23,488 nucleotides of DNA, from assembly GCA_947455285.1 (NCBI GenBank), contig CANGOK010000012.1, positions 1-23,488 of the forward strand, given 5' to 3'. The position numbers and the translations under genes were made by a program. The notes under the pieces are model-generated. The model was not told the origin of the DNA. It saw only the letters and a list, made by a program, of their open reading frames with translations, and did not search any database. Source of the DNA: Beijerinckiaceae bacterium (GTDB lineage Bacteria; Pseudomonadota; Alphaproteobacteria; Rhizobiales; Beijerinckiaceae). Positions 16,505 to 23,198 of the stretch are shown piece by piece (position 1 is the stretch's first letter; each line of letters opens with the position of its first letter).

Positions 16505-16532
16505 GAGCGAGCTTGAAACAAGCACAAAGCTC
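16505..16532 (-). promoter_or_regulatory. Nested hairpin in the rpoZ-rsh spacer
   Basis: An inner perfect hairpin GCTTG (16511-16515) with CAAGC (16519-16523) around a 3-base loop is enclosed by GAGC (16505-16508) and GCTC (16529-16532). It lies 21 bases past the rpoZ stop, in the 119-base gap before rsh. In the direction of transcription it is not followed by a T-run, so it is more likely an mRNA-stability or attenuating hairpin than a full terminator. Function is inferred. Confidence 0.35.
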
Positions 16533-16553
16533 AAACTGTCATGAAAGAGGCGA

Positions 16554-16946
16554 TTATTCGCCCTCGTCGTCCGTCTCGGCGGGCGGCACGAGACCCTCAA
16601 GGCCACGCAGCAGGTCCTCTTCCGTCATGCGGTCGAACTGCACGTCGGAGTGGGGCTGGGCGAGCGCCTCGTTGACCGAAGACAGCGCGGGAACGGCTTC
16701 AGCCTCGGGCTCGTCGACCTCGACATTCTTCTGCAGCGAATGGATGAGGTCTTCCATCAGGTCGCCGGGCTGCAGGGTGGTCTCGGCGATTTCGCGCAGG
16801 GCGACGACAGGGTTCTTGTCATTGTCGCGATCAATGGTGATCTGAGAGCCAGACGAGAGCAGCCGCGCGCGGTGAGCTGCGACCAGTACGAGTTCGAAAC
16901 GATTCTCGACCTTGTCGATGCAATCTTCGACGGTGACGCGGGCCAT
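16554..16946 (-). CDS. rpoZ: DNA-directed RNA polymerase omega subunit
   Basis: A 130-residue omega subunit, which helps assemble RNA polymerase and forms part of a (p)ppGpp binding site in many proteobacteria. The N-terminus MARVTVEDCIDKVENRFELVLVAAHRAR and the segment DKNPVVALREIAE are the family hallmarks. The C-terminal half is an acidic tail (ending ETDDEGE), common in alphaproteobacterial omega. AGGA lies about 9 bases before the ATG. Placement just upstream of rsh links the polymerase subunit and the alarmone enzyme. Confidence 0.96.
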   Translation of the reverse strand: MARVTVEDCIDKVENRFELVLVAAHRARLLSSGSQITIDRDNDKNPVVALREIAETTLQPGDLMEDLIHSLQKNVEVDEPEAEAVPALSSVNEALAQPHSDVQFDRMTEEDLLRGLEGLVPPAETDDEGE

Positions 16947-17314
16947 GGGCGGCGATCCTGTTCAGCGGGCTTTCCGGGAAAGGTGGCCGATACACCCACC
17001 CGCGCCTGAAAGCAACCCCTGTTGCGACGGACATATGCTCAAGCACCAGCAAAATCAGCTTGATCTTTGCAACCAACTAATCTTACAATGTCCCGTATTT
17101 CCATGATTAGCCTTGACTTCCCTTCTTTAAATCGCTGAATGTGAGGCCAGTTTACGGGCTGACGCATTTATCGGATTCGGTGACGAGACGGACGGCTCAG
17201 CAGGGCTCGTGAATTCCATTTCAAGGTTGCGCCGACAGAGCGGGTCGCGGCGCAAGCGTAAGCTTAATCCTAGGAATTCATGTATTTTTACCGACCCGCA
17301 TAGAGATCAGGATT
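16947..17314. other. Divergent intergenic region between rpoZ and the NYN gene
   Basis: This 368-base stretch contains no credible gene and must hold the promoters for rpoZ (minus) and the NYN gene (plus). The part at about 17035-17145 is AT-richer than its surroundings. It includes a perfect inverted repeat CTAATC (17077-17082) and GATTAG (17105-17110) with a 22-base spacer, and a TTGACT hexamer at 17113-17118 with no good -10 at standard spacing. The segment just before the NYN start (17262-17290) is again AT-rich. No tRNA, small RNA or riboswitch could be recognised. Confidence 0.5.
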
Positions 17315-17947
17315 ATGGCGGATCAAGAACGCATCGCTTTGTTCATTGACGGCGCGAACCTTTACGCGACGGCGAAGTCGTTGGGCTTCGACATCGATTA
17401 CAAGCGCCTCCTCAAAGAATTCCAGTCACGCGGCCGCCTCATCCGCGCTTTCTATTACACCGCTCTGGTTGAGGATCAGGAATATTCCTCGATCCGCCCC
17501 CTCATCGACTGGCTCGACTACAATGGCTACGCCGTCGTCACCAAGCCGACGAAGGAGTTCGTGGACTCCCTCGGCCGCCGCAAGGTGAAGGGCAACATGG
17601 ACATCGAACTGGCCGTCGACGCCATGGAAATGGCCGAACATATCGACCAGATCGTGCTCTTCTCCGGCGATGGCGACTTCCGCTCGCTCGTCGAGGCCGT
17701 GCAGCGCAAGGGCGTGCGCGTGTCGGTCGTTTCGACCATCACCACCCAACCCCCGATGGTGGCCGATGAACTGCGCCGCCAGGCCGACGAGTTCATCGAC
17801 CTCGTCCAGCTCGCGAACAAGATCGGTCGCGACCCGGTTGAGCGCGGCCCTGAGCGCCCCCGTTTCGTGGAGCGTCGCCCGACCGCTGGCGCGCCTGCGG
17901 CCGGAGCGCCCCAGACGGCCAGCGCGGGCGACGACGGGGATCACTGA
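17315..17947 (+). CDS. NYN domain-containing protein (LabA/DUF88 family, PIN-like)
   Basis: A 210-residue protein whose first ~165 residues are a NYN/LabA-like PIN-fold domain, a family of putative metal-dependent RNA nucleases. The acidic residues expected at the metal site are visible: Asp12 in FIDGANLY, Asp96 in KGNMDIELAVDAM and Asp119/Asp121 in FSGDGDF. The last ~45 residues are a low-complexity Pro/Ala/Arg tail ending DDGDH. A short-spaced AGGA precedes the ATG. The uracil-DNA glycosylase frame begins at or within a few bases of its stop, so the two are probably translationally coupled. The RNA target is unknown. Confidence 0.9.
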   Translation: MADQERIALFIDGANLYATAKSLGFDIDYKRLLKEFQSRGRLIRAFYYTALVEDQEYSSIRPLIDWLDYNGYAVVTKPTKEFVDSLGRRKVKGNMDIELAVDAMEMAEHIDQIVLFSGDGDFRSLVEAVQRKGVRVSVVSTITTQPPMVADELRRQADEFIDLVQLANKIGRDPVERGPERPRFVERRPTAGAPAAGAPQTASAGDDGDH

Positions 17948-18645
17948 TCTCCCGCGCTTCCAACAACGCATCACCCATCGCGTCCGCGACCTCTGGTCCC
18001 GGGCGCGATTGTCCTTTGTGCCCCCGGCTCGTCGAGTTTCGCCTCGAAGCGCGCCTCAAGGAGCCCGGCTGGCACAATGCGCCAGTCCCAACCCTCGGCC
18101 CCAATTCGGCGCGCCTGCTGATCGTAGGACTTGCGCCCGGCTTGCGCGGAGCGAACCGCACCGGCCGGCCATTCACGGGCGATTGGGCCGGCGACCTGCT
18201 CTATGAGACGCTGGCGGACTTCCGCTTCACCACCGGCGCTTATGACGAAAACGGCGACGACGACCTTGAACTCATAGACACCTGCATCACCAATGCGGTG
18301 CGTTGCGTCCCCCCGCAAAACAAACCGACGCCCGCCGAGATCAAGACCTGCCGCACCTTTCTCGATGCGACCATCGCATCCATGCCCCGGCTAAAAGCCA
18401 TCGTTGCGCTGGGGCGCATATCCCATGACAGCGTGAGCCGTGCGCTCGGCGAAAGCCCTGCACGCCTGCCCTTCGCCCATGGCCGCGAATTCGCCTTGCC
18501 CCAGATTGGCGGCGGCGTGACGCTTTTCGATAGCTATCATTGCTCACGCTACAACACGAACACCGGTGTGCTGACCCCGCAGATGTTCCGCGCGGTCTTC
18601 AGCAGGGTGCGCGATTTATTGGATGAGGGCGGCGCGAACCGATAA
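17944..18645 (+). CDS. Uracil-DNA glycosylase family 5-like (4Fe-4S, UdgB type); start codon uncertain
   Basis: Base-excision repair enzyme removing uracil or deaminated bases from DNA. Motif I GLAPGLRGANRTGRPFTGD and the C-terminal motif SYHCSRYNTNTG match family 5 glycosylases. Four cysteines fit the 4Fe-4S ligands: C23 and C26 in CPLC, C121 in NAVRC and C136 in KTC (numbered from 17944). The only standard start in the open frame, TTG at 18016, is the Leu of CPLC and would delete the first ligand. Between the frame's last stop (17851-17853) and 18016 there is no ATG, GTG or TTG. CTG at 17944, overlapping the NYN stop, or ATC at 17947, 6 bases after GGGGA, are the candidates. A sequencing frameshift or ribosomal frameshifting from the NYN gene is also possible. 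Confidence 0.85.
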   Translation: MISRASNNASPIASATSGPGRDCPLCPRLVEFRLEARLKEPGWHNAPVPTLGPNSARLLIVGLAPGLRGANRTGRPFTGDWAGDLLYETLADFRFTTGAYDENGDDDLELIDTCITNAVRCVPPQNKPTPAEIKTCRTFLDATIASMPRLKAIVALGRISHDSVSRALGESPARLPFAHGREFALPQIGGGVTLFDSYHCSRYNTNTGVLTPQMFRAVFSRVRDLLDEGGANR

Positions 18646-18696
18646 GGTTTAAACCTAGAAAGCGCCTCAATAAAACCTCTCAAGCCACGAATTTAA

Positions 18697-19170
18697 TTAT
18701 CTATTCTCTTTCATTAACCGACTCTTCTCGCGGTTCCAGTCGCGCTGCTTCTCGGTCTCGCGCTTGTCATGCAGCTTCTTGCCGCGCGCGATGGCGATCT
18801 CGATCTTGGCCCGGCCCTTTTCGTTGAAATAGACCTTGAGGGGCACAATGGTCATGCCCTCGCGCTCGATGGCCTGGGAGAGCTTCACGATCTCGCGCTC
18901 CCGCAGCAACAGCTTACGCGGCCGCTTGGGTTCATGATTGAAGCGATTGCCCTGAAGGTATTCGGGGATCGTCGCGTTGATCAGCCAGACCTCGCCCTTG
19001 CGGTCGACGCTCACATAGCTTTCGCCGATGGTCGCCTTGCCCGTGCGCAGGGATTTGACCTCGGTTCCGGTCAACATGATCCCCGCCTCGAAGACCTCGC
19101 CGATCTCGTAATCGAAGCGTGCGCGGCGGTTATCCGACGCGACTTTGAAGTTGCTCGTGTCCTTTGCCAA
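18697..19170 (-). CDS. smpB: SsrA-binding protein SmpB
   Basis: A 157-residue SmpB, the partner of tmRNA in trans-translation, which rescues stalled ribosomes. Landmarks are DNRRARFDYEIGEVFEAGIMLTGTEVKSLR, the conserved GESYV turn, LINATIPEY and the basic C-terminal tail (KKLHDKRETEKQRDWNREKSRLM) that enters the mRNA channel. The start is TTG at 19170: the codon immediately before it in frame is TGA, so no upstream start is possible, and GGAG lies 8 bases before it. It follows dapA by 27 bases on the same strand. It converges with the glycosylase gene 51 bases away, with no obvious terminator between them. Confidence 0.96.
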   Translation of the reverse strand: MAKDTSNFKVASDNRRARFDYEIGEVFEAGIMLTGTEVKSLRTGKATIGESYVSVDRKGEVWLINATIPEYLQGNRFNHEPKRPRKLLLREREIVKLSQAIEREGMTIVPLKVYFNEKGRAKIEIAIARGKKLHDKRETEKQRDWNREKSRLMKENR

Positions 19171-19197
19171 TCAACGCACTCCGGCGCGCGGCGCCTC

Positions 19198-20091
19198 TCA
19201 GGCCTTCAACAGGCCCGCATGGGCCATGGCGGCGCGAATGATCTGCTTGGTGGGCTCGGTCGAGGGAACCAGCGGCAGGCGCACCTCCTCCGTCAGCTTG
19301 CCAAGTTGAGACAGGGCATATTTCGCGCCCGTGACGCCAGCCTCGGTGAAGACGCCCGCGTGAAGCGGCACGAGCTTGTCCTGAATGGCGAGAGCGCCCG
19401 CCGCATCCCCAGCGAACCAGGCCTTCATCAGGTCAGCGCAAAGGCGCGGGGCGACATTGGAGACGACCGAAATGCAGCCATGGGCGCCCGCCGCAAGGCA
19501 GGACAGCGCGGTGATGTCATCGCCCGAGAGCTGGATGAAGTCCGGGCCCATCGCATGGCGCTGCAGGGAGATGCGCGCCACATTGCCGGTGGCGTCCTTC
19601 ACGCCGGCGATGTTCTTAAGCTCAAACAGGCGCTTCATCGTGTCGACGGACATGTCGACCACCGAGCGCGGGGGGATGTTGTAGATGATGATCGGGATGT
19701 CGATGGCGTCATTCACCGCCTTGAAGTGGCGGTACATGCCTTCCTGATTCGGCTTGTTGTAATAGGGCGTGACCACCAGCACCGCATCGGCGCCCGCCTT
19801 CTGGGCGTGAATGGCGAGGTCGACCGCCTCATGGGTGTTGTTGGAGCCTGCGCCGGCGATGACGGGAACCCGGCCCTTGGCCTCAGAGATGCAGATTTCG
19901 ACAACCCGCCGGTGCTCTTCATGGGACAAAGTGGGGCTTTCGCCAGTGGTGCCGACCGGCACGAGGCCCGCAGTGCCTTCATTGATCTGCCAGTCGATCA
20001 GGGCGCGGAAGGCCTGCTCATCGAGCTGGCCGCCCTTGAAGGGCGTGACAAGGGCCGTAATCGAACCCTGAATGTTGGCCTTCTTCGCCAT
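19198..20091 (-). CDS. dapA: 4-hydroxy-tetrahydrodipicolinate synthase
   Basis: A 297-residue DapA, condensing pyruvate with aspartate semialdehyde in the diaminopimelate/lysine pathway. All key residues are present with a uniform +5 offset to E. coli: Thr48-Thr49 (GTTGES), Tyr112 (TPYYNKP), Tyr138 and Arg143 (YNIPPRS) and the Schiff-base Lys166 (AGVKDAT). The frame stays open to 20202, but ATG 20091 has GGAG about 7 bases upstream and gives the standard N-terminus AKKANIQGSITALVTPF. It probably leads a dapA-smpB operon. Its product feeds peptidoglycan, while the gene on the other side of the long intergenic region degrades it. Confidence 0.97.
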   Translation of the reverse strand: MAKKANIQGSITALVTPFKGGQLDEQAFRALIDWQINEGTAGLVPVGTTGESPTLSHEEHRRVVEICISEAKGRVPVIAGAGSNNTHEAVDLAIHAQKAGADAVLVVTPYYNKPNQEGMYRHFKAVNDAIDIPIIIYNIPPRSVVDMSVDTMKRLFELKNIAGVKDATGNVARISLQRHAMGPDFIQLSGDDITALSCLAAGAHGCISVVSNVAPRLCADLMKAWFAGDAAGALAIQDKLVPLHAGVFTEAGVTGAKYALSQLGKLTEEVRLPLVPSTEPTKQIIRAAMAHAGLLKA

Positions 20092-20235
20092 GTGAATTCT
20101 CCAGACTGGCAGATGCGCAACACAGATAGCCGCTGCGCCGCTAGGAGGAAAGAGCAGAAGTCGCGGCTTAGGCTTTTGGCGGATAAGCCTGCGCCCTTCC
20201 ACCGTTCCCTCCTCACACCAATAGCCCGCACGCAG
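20092..20235. other. Upstream region of dapA, with one hairpin
   Basis: No gene is supported here; open frames on both strands read as shadows. One clear hairpin, AGGCTT (20170-20175) with AAGCCT (20185-20190) and a 9-base loop, lies about 80-100 bases before the dapA start and would be in its 5' leader if transcription starts upstream. No run of T follows it on the minus strand. No lysine-riboswitch landmark was recognised. Confidence 0.4.
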
Positions 20236-20588
20236 ATCCGCGCCGGGTTGATGGTGATGAATGGCCCTTGAGGGGCCGGGGGCGCCGGTTGGCGCTGATG
20301 GTTTGGGTGTGATCGCCTCGCGGCGCCCCAGGCGCGGATTTGTCGATCATCGCTCCCGCTCTTGGCCCGGGCCTCGTGTCTCTCCGCCTCTGGCTGAGGG
20401 GAAAGTGAGGCCCTGATGTTTCGAAGGGGGCTTTCGGCCCAACAGCTTCTTCGCATCTCAGGTTTGTGAGCCTCATCGGCTCAGACCGGTCTTAGTGCCG
20501 GACGGACGGGTGACTGGGCATGCGCCAAGGGAGGAACCCCATCGGCTGTCCATGAGCAGCCAGCCCATGGACCATGCCTTTTGCGTTT
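20236..20588 (+). ncRNA. Candidate structured RNA (unidentified)
   Basis: This segment tiles into complementary arms. A perfect 9-bp stem (20236-20244 with 20331-20339) encloses three hairpins (20263-20277, 20282-20295, 20314-20325), a cloverleaf-like layout. Then come a 7-bp stem GGGCCTC/GAGGCCC (20369-20375 with 20407-20413), CGAAG/CTTCG (20422-20426 with 20449-20453) around GGGC/GCCC, a perfect 6-bp hairpin TGAGCC/GGCTCA (20467-20483), and GGCATG/CATGCC (20517-20522 with 20573-20578) around GTCCATG/CATGGAC. The last stem is followed on the plus strand by TTTTGCGTTT, resembling a weak terminator, which suggests the plus strand. Motifs of RNase P, tmRNA, SRP and 6S RNA were not found. GC-rich DNA forms stems easily, so this is tentative; protein-coding use looks less likely. 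Confidence 0.3.
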
Positions 20589-20615
20589 GATCGCCCGAGA
20601 GAAAGGCTCCGGTAG

Positions 20616-20660
20616 CCCACCCGCAGGAACCGCTCCCCGCCCACCCGAAAACAACCGCTC
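20616..20660. repeat. Imperfect direct repeat (two copies)
   Basis: The pattern CCCACCCG, 4-5 bases, then AACCGCTC occurs at 20616-20635 and again at 20640-20660, with a period of 24-25 bases. It is non-coding and lies between the structured segment and the GC-rich palindromes. Function is unknown; it may be a protein-binding site pair or a remnant of a local duplication. Confidence 0.45.
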
Positions 20661-20672
20661 GCGTCCGATCCC

Positions 20673-20930
20673 TCATGGGGCGGGGATGGGGGTTATGTGG
20701 GGGAGAATAGGAAAAAAGTCAAGGAATTTTTTCTTTATAAGGACACGCCGGCTCCTATCCCCTCCCCCTTGTGGGGAGGGGCCGGGGGTGGGGGTCGTGA
20801 GGCCTATGCAGGTGAGCGCCTTTGCAAACTCTTAAAAGATCAGCGCCTTACGATCCCCACACCGTCACGCTTTGCGTGCAGACACTCCCCTCAAGGGGGA
20901 GGTTAGAGACACCCCGCCACCATTCGACCA
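20673..20930. repeat. GC-rich intergenic palindromes (dispersed-repeat type)
   Basis: Three related G/C-homopolymer-rich stretches lie at about 20673-20705, 20757-20795 and 20885-20925. The middle one is a perfect 9-bp hairpin, CCCCTCCCC (20759-20767) with GGGGAGGGG (20773-20781), followed by a GGGGGTGGGGG tract. The third, CTCCCC (20885-20890) with GGGGGAG (20895-20901), is followed by the complementary ACACCCCGCC type of sequence, so it appears in opposite orientation. Such elements are commonly scattered between genes in GC-rich alphaproteobacteria; that identity is inferred. An AT-rich dyad, GAAAAAA (20711-20717) with TTTTTTC (20727-20733), separates the first two copies. Confidence 0.5.
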
Positions 20931-21030
20931 CATAGGCATTGGCATAACATTCGCTAGCCACCGATATACATATATGTTGGCTTGGCCTGCGGGCGGGCGA
21001 TGGGTCGCCGACCGTGGCGCGAAGGAGCGG
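20931..21030 (+). promoter_or_regulatory. Probable leader/promoter region of the lytic transglycosylase gene
   Basis: The last 100 bases before the transglycosylase start contain TTGGCA (20939-20944) and an AT-rich core with the 10-bp palindrome ACATATATGT (20968-20977). The spacing between TTGGCA and the best -10-like hexamer TATACA (20965-20970) is 20 bases, longer than usual, so the promoter assignment is weak. Confidence 0.25.
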
Positions 21031-23142
21031 ATGAGCAAGCTGCGCGAGTCATTCCATGCCGTTCTGTCCCTCGGCTGTCTGGGGGCGGGGCTGCTTGCGT
21101 CTTTTCCGCTTGGCCCTTTCGACCCGCCGACGCCCCTCGACCCCACCGCAACGGCAAGTCTTGGCCCGTCCCAGCCACTTCCCGAAAGCGGCCCAGTCCT
21201 CGCGTACGCCAGAGAGGCGGCGCCAGTCGCCAATGACGGCGACTCCGTCCTCATCGAGCCGCCGCCGATCCTCGTCGACATCACCGGCCTGAGGGAAGCC
21301 ATCGCCGCCTATCGCGCCGGCGATCTTCGGGCTGGCGACGCCGCCGCCCGCAACACGACCAATCCTCTCGCCCGCGTCGCGGCGGAATGGGCCGCCCTGC
21401 GCCTGATGCCTCGCGAAACGGGCCTGGAGCGGATCAAGTCCTTCCTTGCCGACCAACCAGACTGGCCGACCGCCAACCAACTGCGCCGGCGCGCCGAAGA
21501 AGCGATCTTCTCCGACAAACGCCCCGCGACCGAAGTCCTCGCCTGGTTCGGCAATCGCAGCCCCCAGACGCCCCTTGGCAAATGGGCGCTGGCGCGGGCG
21601 CTGCAATCGAAGGGCGATGCTGCGCGCGCCAACGCCATTGCGCGCGAAATCTGGCGCGAGGCGGAGCTATCGTCCGCCCTCGAGAACGCCTTGCGCAAGG
21701 ACTTCCCCGACGCACTGAACCGCGCCGACCACAAGGCCCGCTCTGATCGCTTCTTCTACAAGGACAACAGCGCGACCGCCTTGAGGGCTGCGACCCTAGC
21801 TGGCCCCGATGTTCTGGCGCTGGCGCAAGCCCGCGAGGATATGACGGAAAAGAAGCTCGCGACCGTCACGCCCGAATTGCGCAAGGACCCGACCTTGCAA
21901 TTTGCGCAAATTCAAAAATTACGTCGCGACAATAAGATATCCGAGGCAGCTAAAGCGATGCTCGAAGCGCCGCGCGACCCAGCGGCGCTCGTTAGCCCCG
22001 ATGATTGGTGGACAGAGCGGCGCGCCCTGTTGCGCAAGTTGCTCGACGCAGGCGACGCCAAAACCGCACATCGCATCGCAGCCGAGCATAGCGCGCAATC
22101 GAAGGAGCAGCGCATCGACGCCGAGTTCCATACGGGCTGGATCGCGCTTCGCTTTCTATCTGACGCAGCGAGCGCAGCCACCGCTTTCGAGAAAGCCGCA
22201 GGCCTCGCCGAGTCCCCCATGTCCATCGCCCGCGCCGCCTATTGGCAGGGCCGCGCGGCCGAGGCTCAGGGCAAGCAGGCGGAGGCCCGGCGCTTCTTTG
22301 AGAAAGCCGCAGGCCAGCCCATCGCCTACTATGGCCAGCTCGCGTCGGCGCGCCTTGGCCGGGGCAAGTTGGCGATGCGTCAGCCTGCGAAGATCGCCAG
22401 AGGCGACGACCGCGCCATGGCGGTGCGCGTGGTGGAACTGCTCGGCGCCCTCGAACAGAAAGACCTCGCCACCCCTCTGGCGCTGGAAAGCGCGCGCACG
22501 CTCGATGACGAAGGCCAACTCGCGGCGCTAGGCGCCGTCGCGGCTCGCTCACGCGACGCCCGCATGACCCTGATGGTCGGTAAGTTCGGCGGTCAGCGAG
22601 GCTTCCTGCTGGACGAGGCGGCCTTCCCGACCTTCGGCGTGCCGGCCTATGAGCCCCTGCCCCGCTCCGCCAGCCCCGCCATCGTCTACGCCATCGCCCG
22701 ACAGGAAAGCTCGTTCGACCCCAAGGCCCAATCGAGCGCAGGCGCAAAGGGCCTGATGCAAATGCTGCCCTCGACGGCCCGACGCACCGCGCAACGAGCC
22801 GGGGCGACGTTCGATGAGCGCAGGCTCCTGACCGAACCCAGCTTCAACGCGCAGCTCGGCGCTGCGCATCTTGGCGAATTGATGGAGGAGCAGGCTGGCT
22901 CGCTCATCCTGACCTTCGCCGCCTATAACGCAGGCGGAAGGCGCGTGAAGGAATGGATCGCCGCCTTTGGCGACCCGCGCGATCCCAAGGTTGACCCCGT
23001 CGATTGGGTCGAGCGCATCCCCTTCACCGAAACCCGCAACTACGTTCAGCGCGTGGCGGAGAATCTCGAAATCTACCGTCTGCGCCTCGGCGAAAGCGCC
23101 ACCCTCGATATTGAAAGCACCCTGCGCAGCGCATCGCGCTGA
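21031..23142 (+). CDS. Soluble lytic murein transglycosylase (Slt70-like)
   Basis: A 703-residue exported enzyme that cleaves the MurNAc-GlcNAc bond of peptidoglycan, forming 1,6-anhydro ends in the periplasm. A hydrophobic N-terminal signal segment (HAVLSLGCLGAGLLA) is followed by about 500 residues of helical repeats, as in the Slt70 superhelix. The C-terminal SLT domain has the catalytic glutamate in ARQESSFDP (about Glu559), GAKGLMQMLPSTA and AAYNAGGRRVKEW. The frame opens 159 bases earlier, inside the intergenic repeats, but ATG 21031 has AAGGAG just upstream and begins a proper signal peptide, so the longer form is rejected. It diverges from dapA across the long intergenic region and precedes the hydrolase gene by 56 bases. 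Confidence 0.94.
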   Translation: MSKLRESFHAVLSLGCLGAGLLASFPLGPFDPPTPLDPTATASLGPSQPLPESGPVLAYAREAAPVANDGDSVLIEPPPILVDITGLREAIAAYRAGDLRAGDAAARNTTNPLARVAAEWAALRLMPRETGLERIKSFLADQPDWPTANQLRRRAEEAIFSDKRPATEVLAWFGNRSPQTPLGKWALARALQSKGDAARANAIAREIWREAELSSALENALRKDFPDALNRADHKARSDRFFYKDNSATALRAATLAGPDVLALAQAREDMTEKKLATVTPELRKDPTLQFAQIQKLRRDNKISEAAKAMLEAPRDPAALVSPDDWWTERRALLRKLLDAGDAKTAHRIAAEHSAQSKEQRIDAEFHTGWIALRFLSDAASAATAFEKAAGLAESPMSIARAAYWQGRAAEAQGKQAEARRFFEKAAGQPIAYYGQLASARLGRGKLAMRQPAKIARGDDRAMAVRVVELLGALEQKDLATPLALESARTLDDEGQLAALGAVAARSRDARMTLMVGKFGGQRGFLLDEAAFPTFGVPAYEPLPRSASPAIVYAIARQESSFDPKAQSSAGAKGLMQMLPSTARRTAQRAGATFDERRLLTEPSFNAQLGAAHLGELMEEQAGSLILTFAAYNAGGRRVKEWIAAFGDPRDPKVDPVDWVERIPFTETRNYVQRVAENLEIYRLRLGESATLDIESTLRSASR

Positions 23143-23148
23143 GACTTT

Positions 23149-23173
23149 GTCTAGCGCGCTGGCTCGTCTAGAC
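23149..23173. repeat. Inverted repeat between transglycosylase and hydrolase genes
   Basis: GTCTAG (23149-23154) and CTAGAC (23168-23173) are exact complements around 13 bases, a few bases past the transglycosylase stop. No T-run follows, so it is a weak terminator at best; it might be a processing hairpin or operator. Confidence 0.3.
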
Positions 23174-23198
23174 TCGCCGGGGAATTGAGGGATGCGCC

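Noticed and set aside
15184..16845. Plus-strand open frame of 553 codons
   Set aside because: It is antisense to rsh, whose domains and catalytic residues are intact; no family features in the antisense product.
17839..17947. Programmed -1 frameshift fusing the NYN protein to the glycosylase
   Set aside because: The frames have the right relation, but no X XXY YYZ slippery heptamer in the NYN frame was found; kept only as an alternative to a near-cognate start.
18641..18700. Bidirectional terminator between the convergent glycosylase and smpB genes
   Set aside because: The GGTTTAAACC palindrome and AT-rich tail are present, but there is no GC stem followed by a T-run.
18769..20271. Plus-strand open frame of 500 codons
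   Set aside because: It is antisense to smpB and dapA, both complete and certain.
20236..20588. tmRNA, RNase P RNA, SRP RNA or 6S RNA
   Set aside because: Considered because of length and the nearby smpB. No tmRNA tag frame or T-arm, no RNase P GAGGAAAGTCC motif and no SRP loop sequence could be found on either strand.
20213..20676. Two minus-strand frames (87 and 67 codons) and a plus-strand frame (20581-20835) in the long intergenic region
   Set aside because: No ribosome-binding sites or recognisable motifs; the frames follow from GC-rich stems and repeats. A conserved small protein cannot be excluded but is not supported.
20872..21030. N-terminal extension of the transglycosylase by 53 residues
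   Set aside because: It overlaps the GC-rich repeat, has no good start signal, and would place the signal peptide inside the protein.
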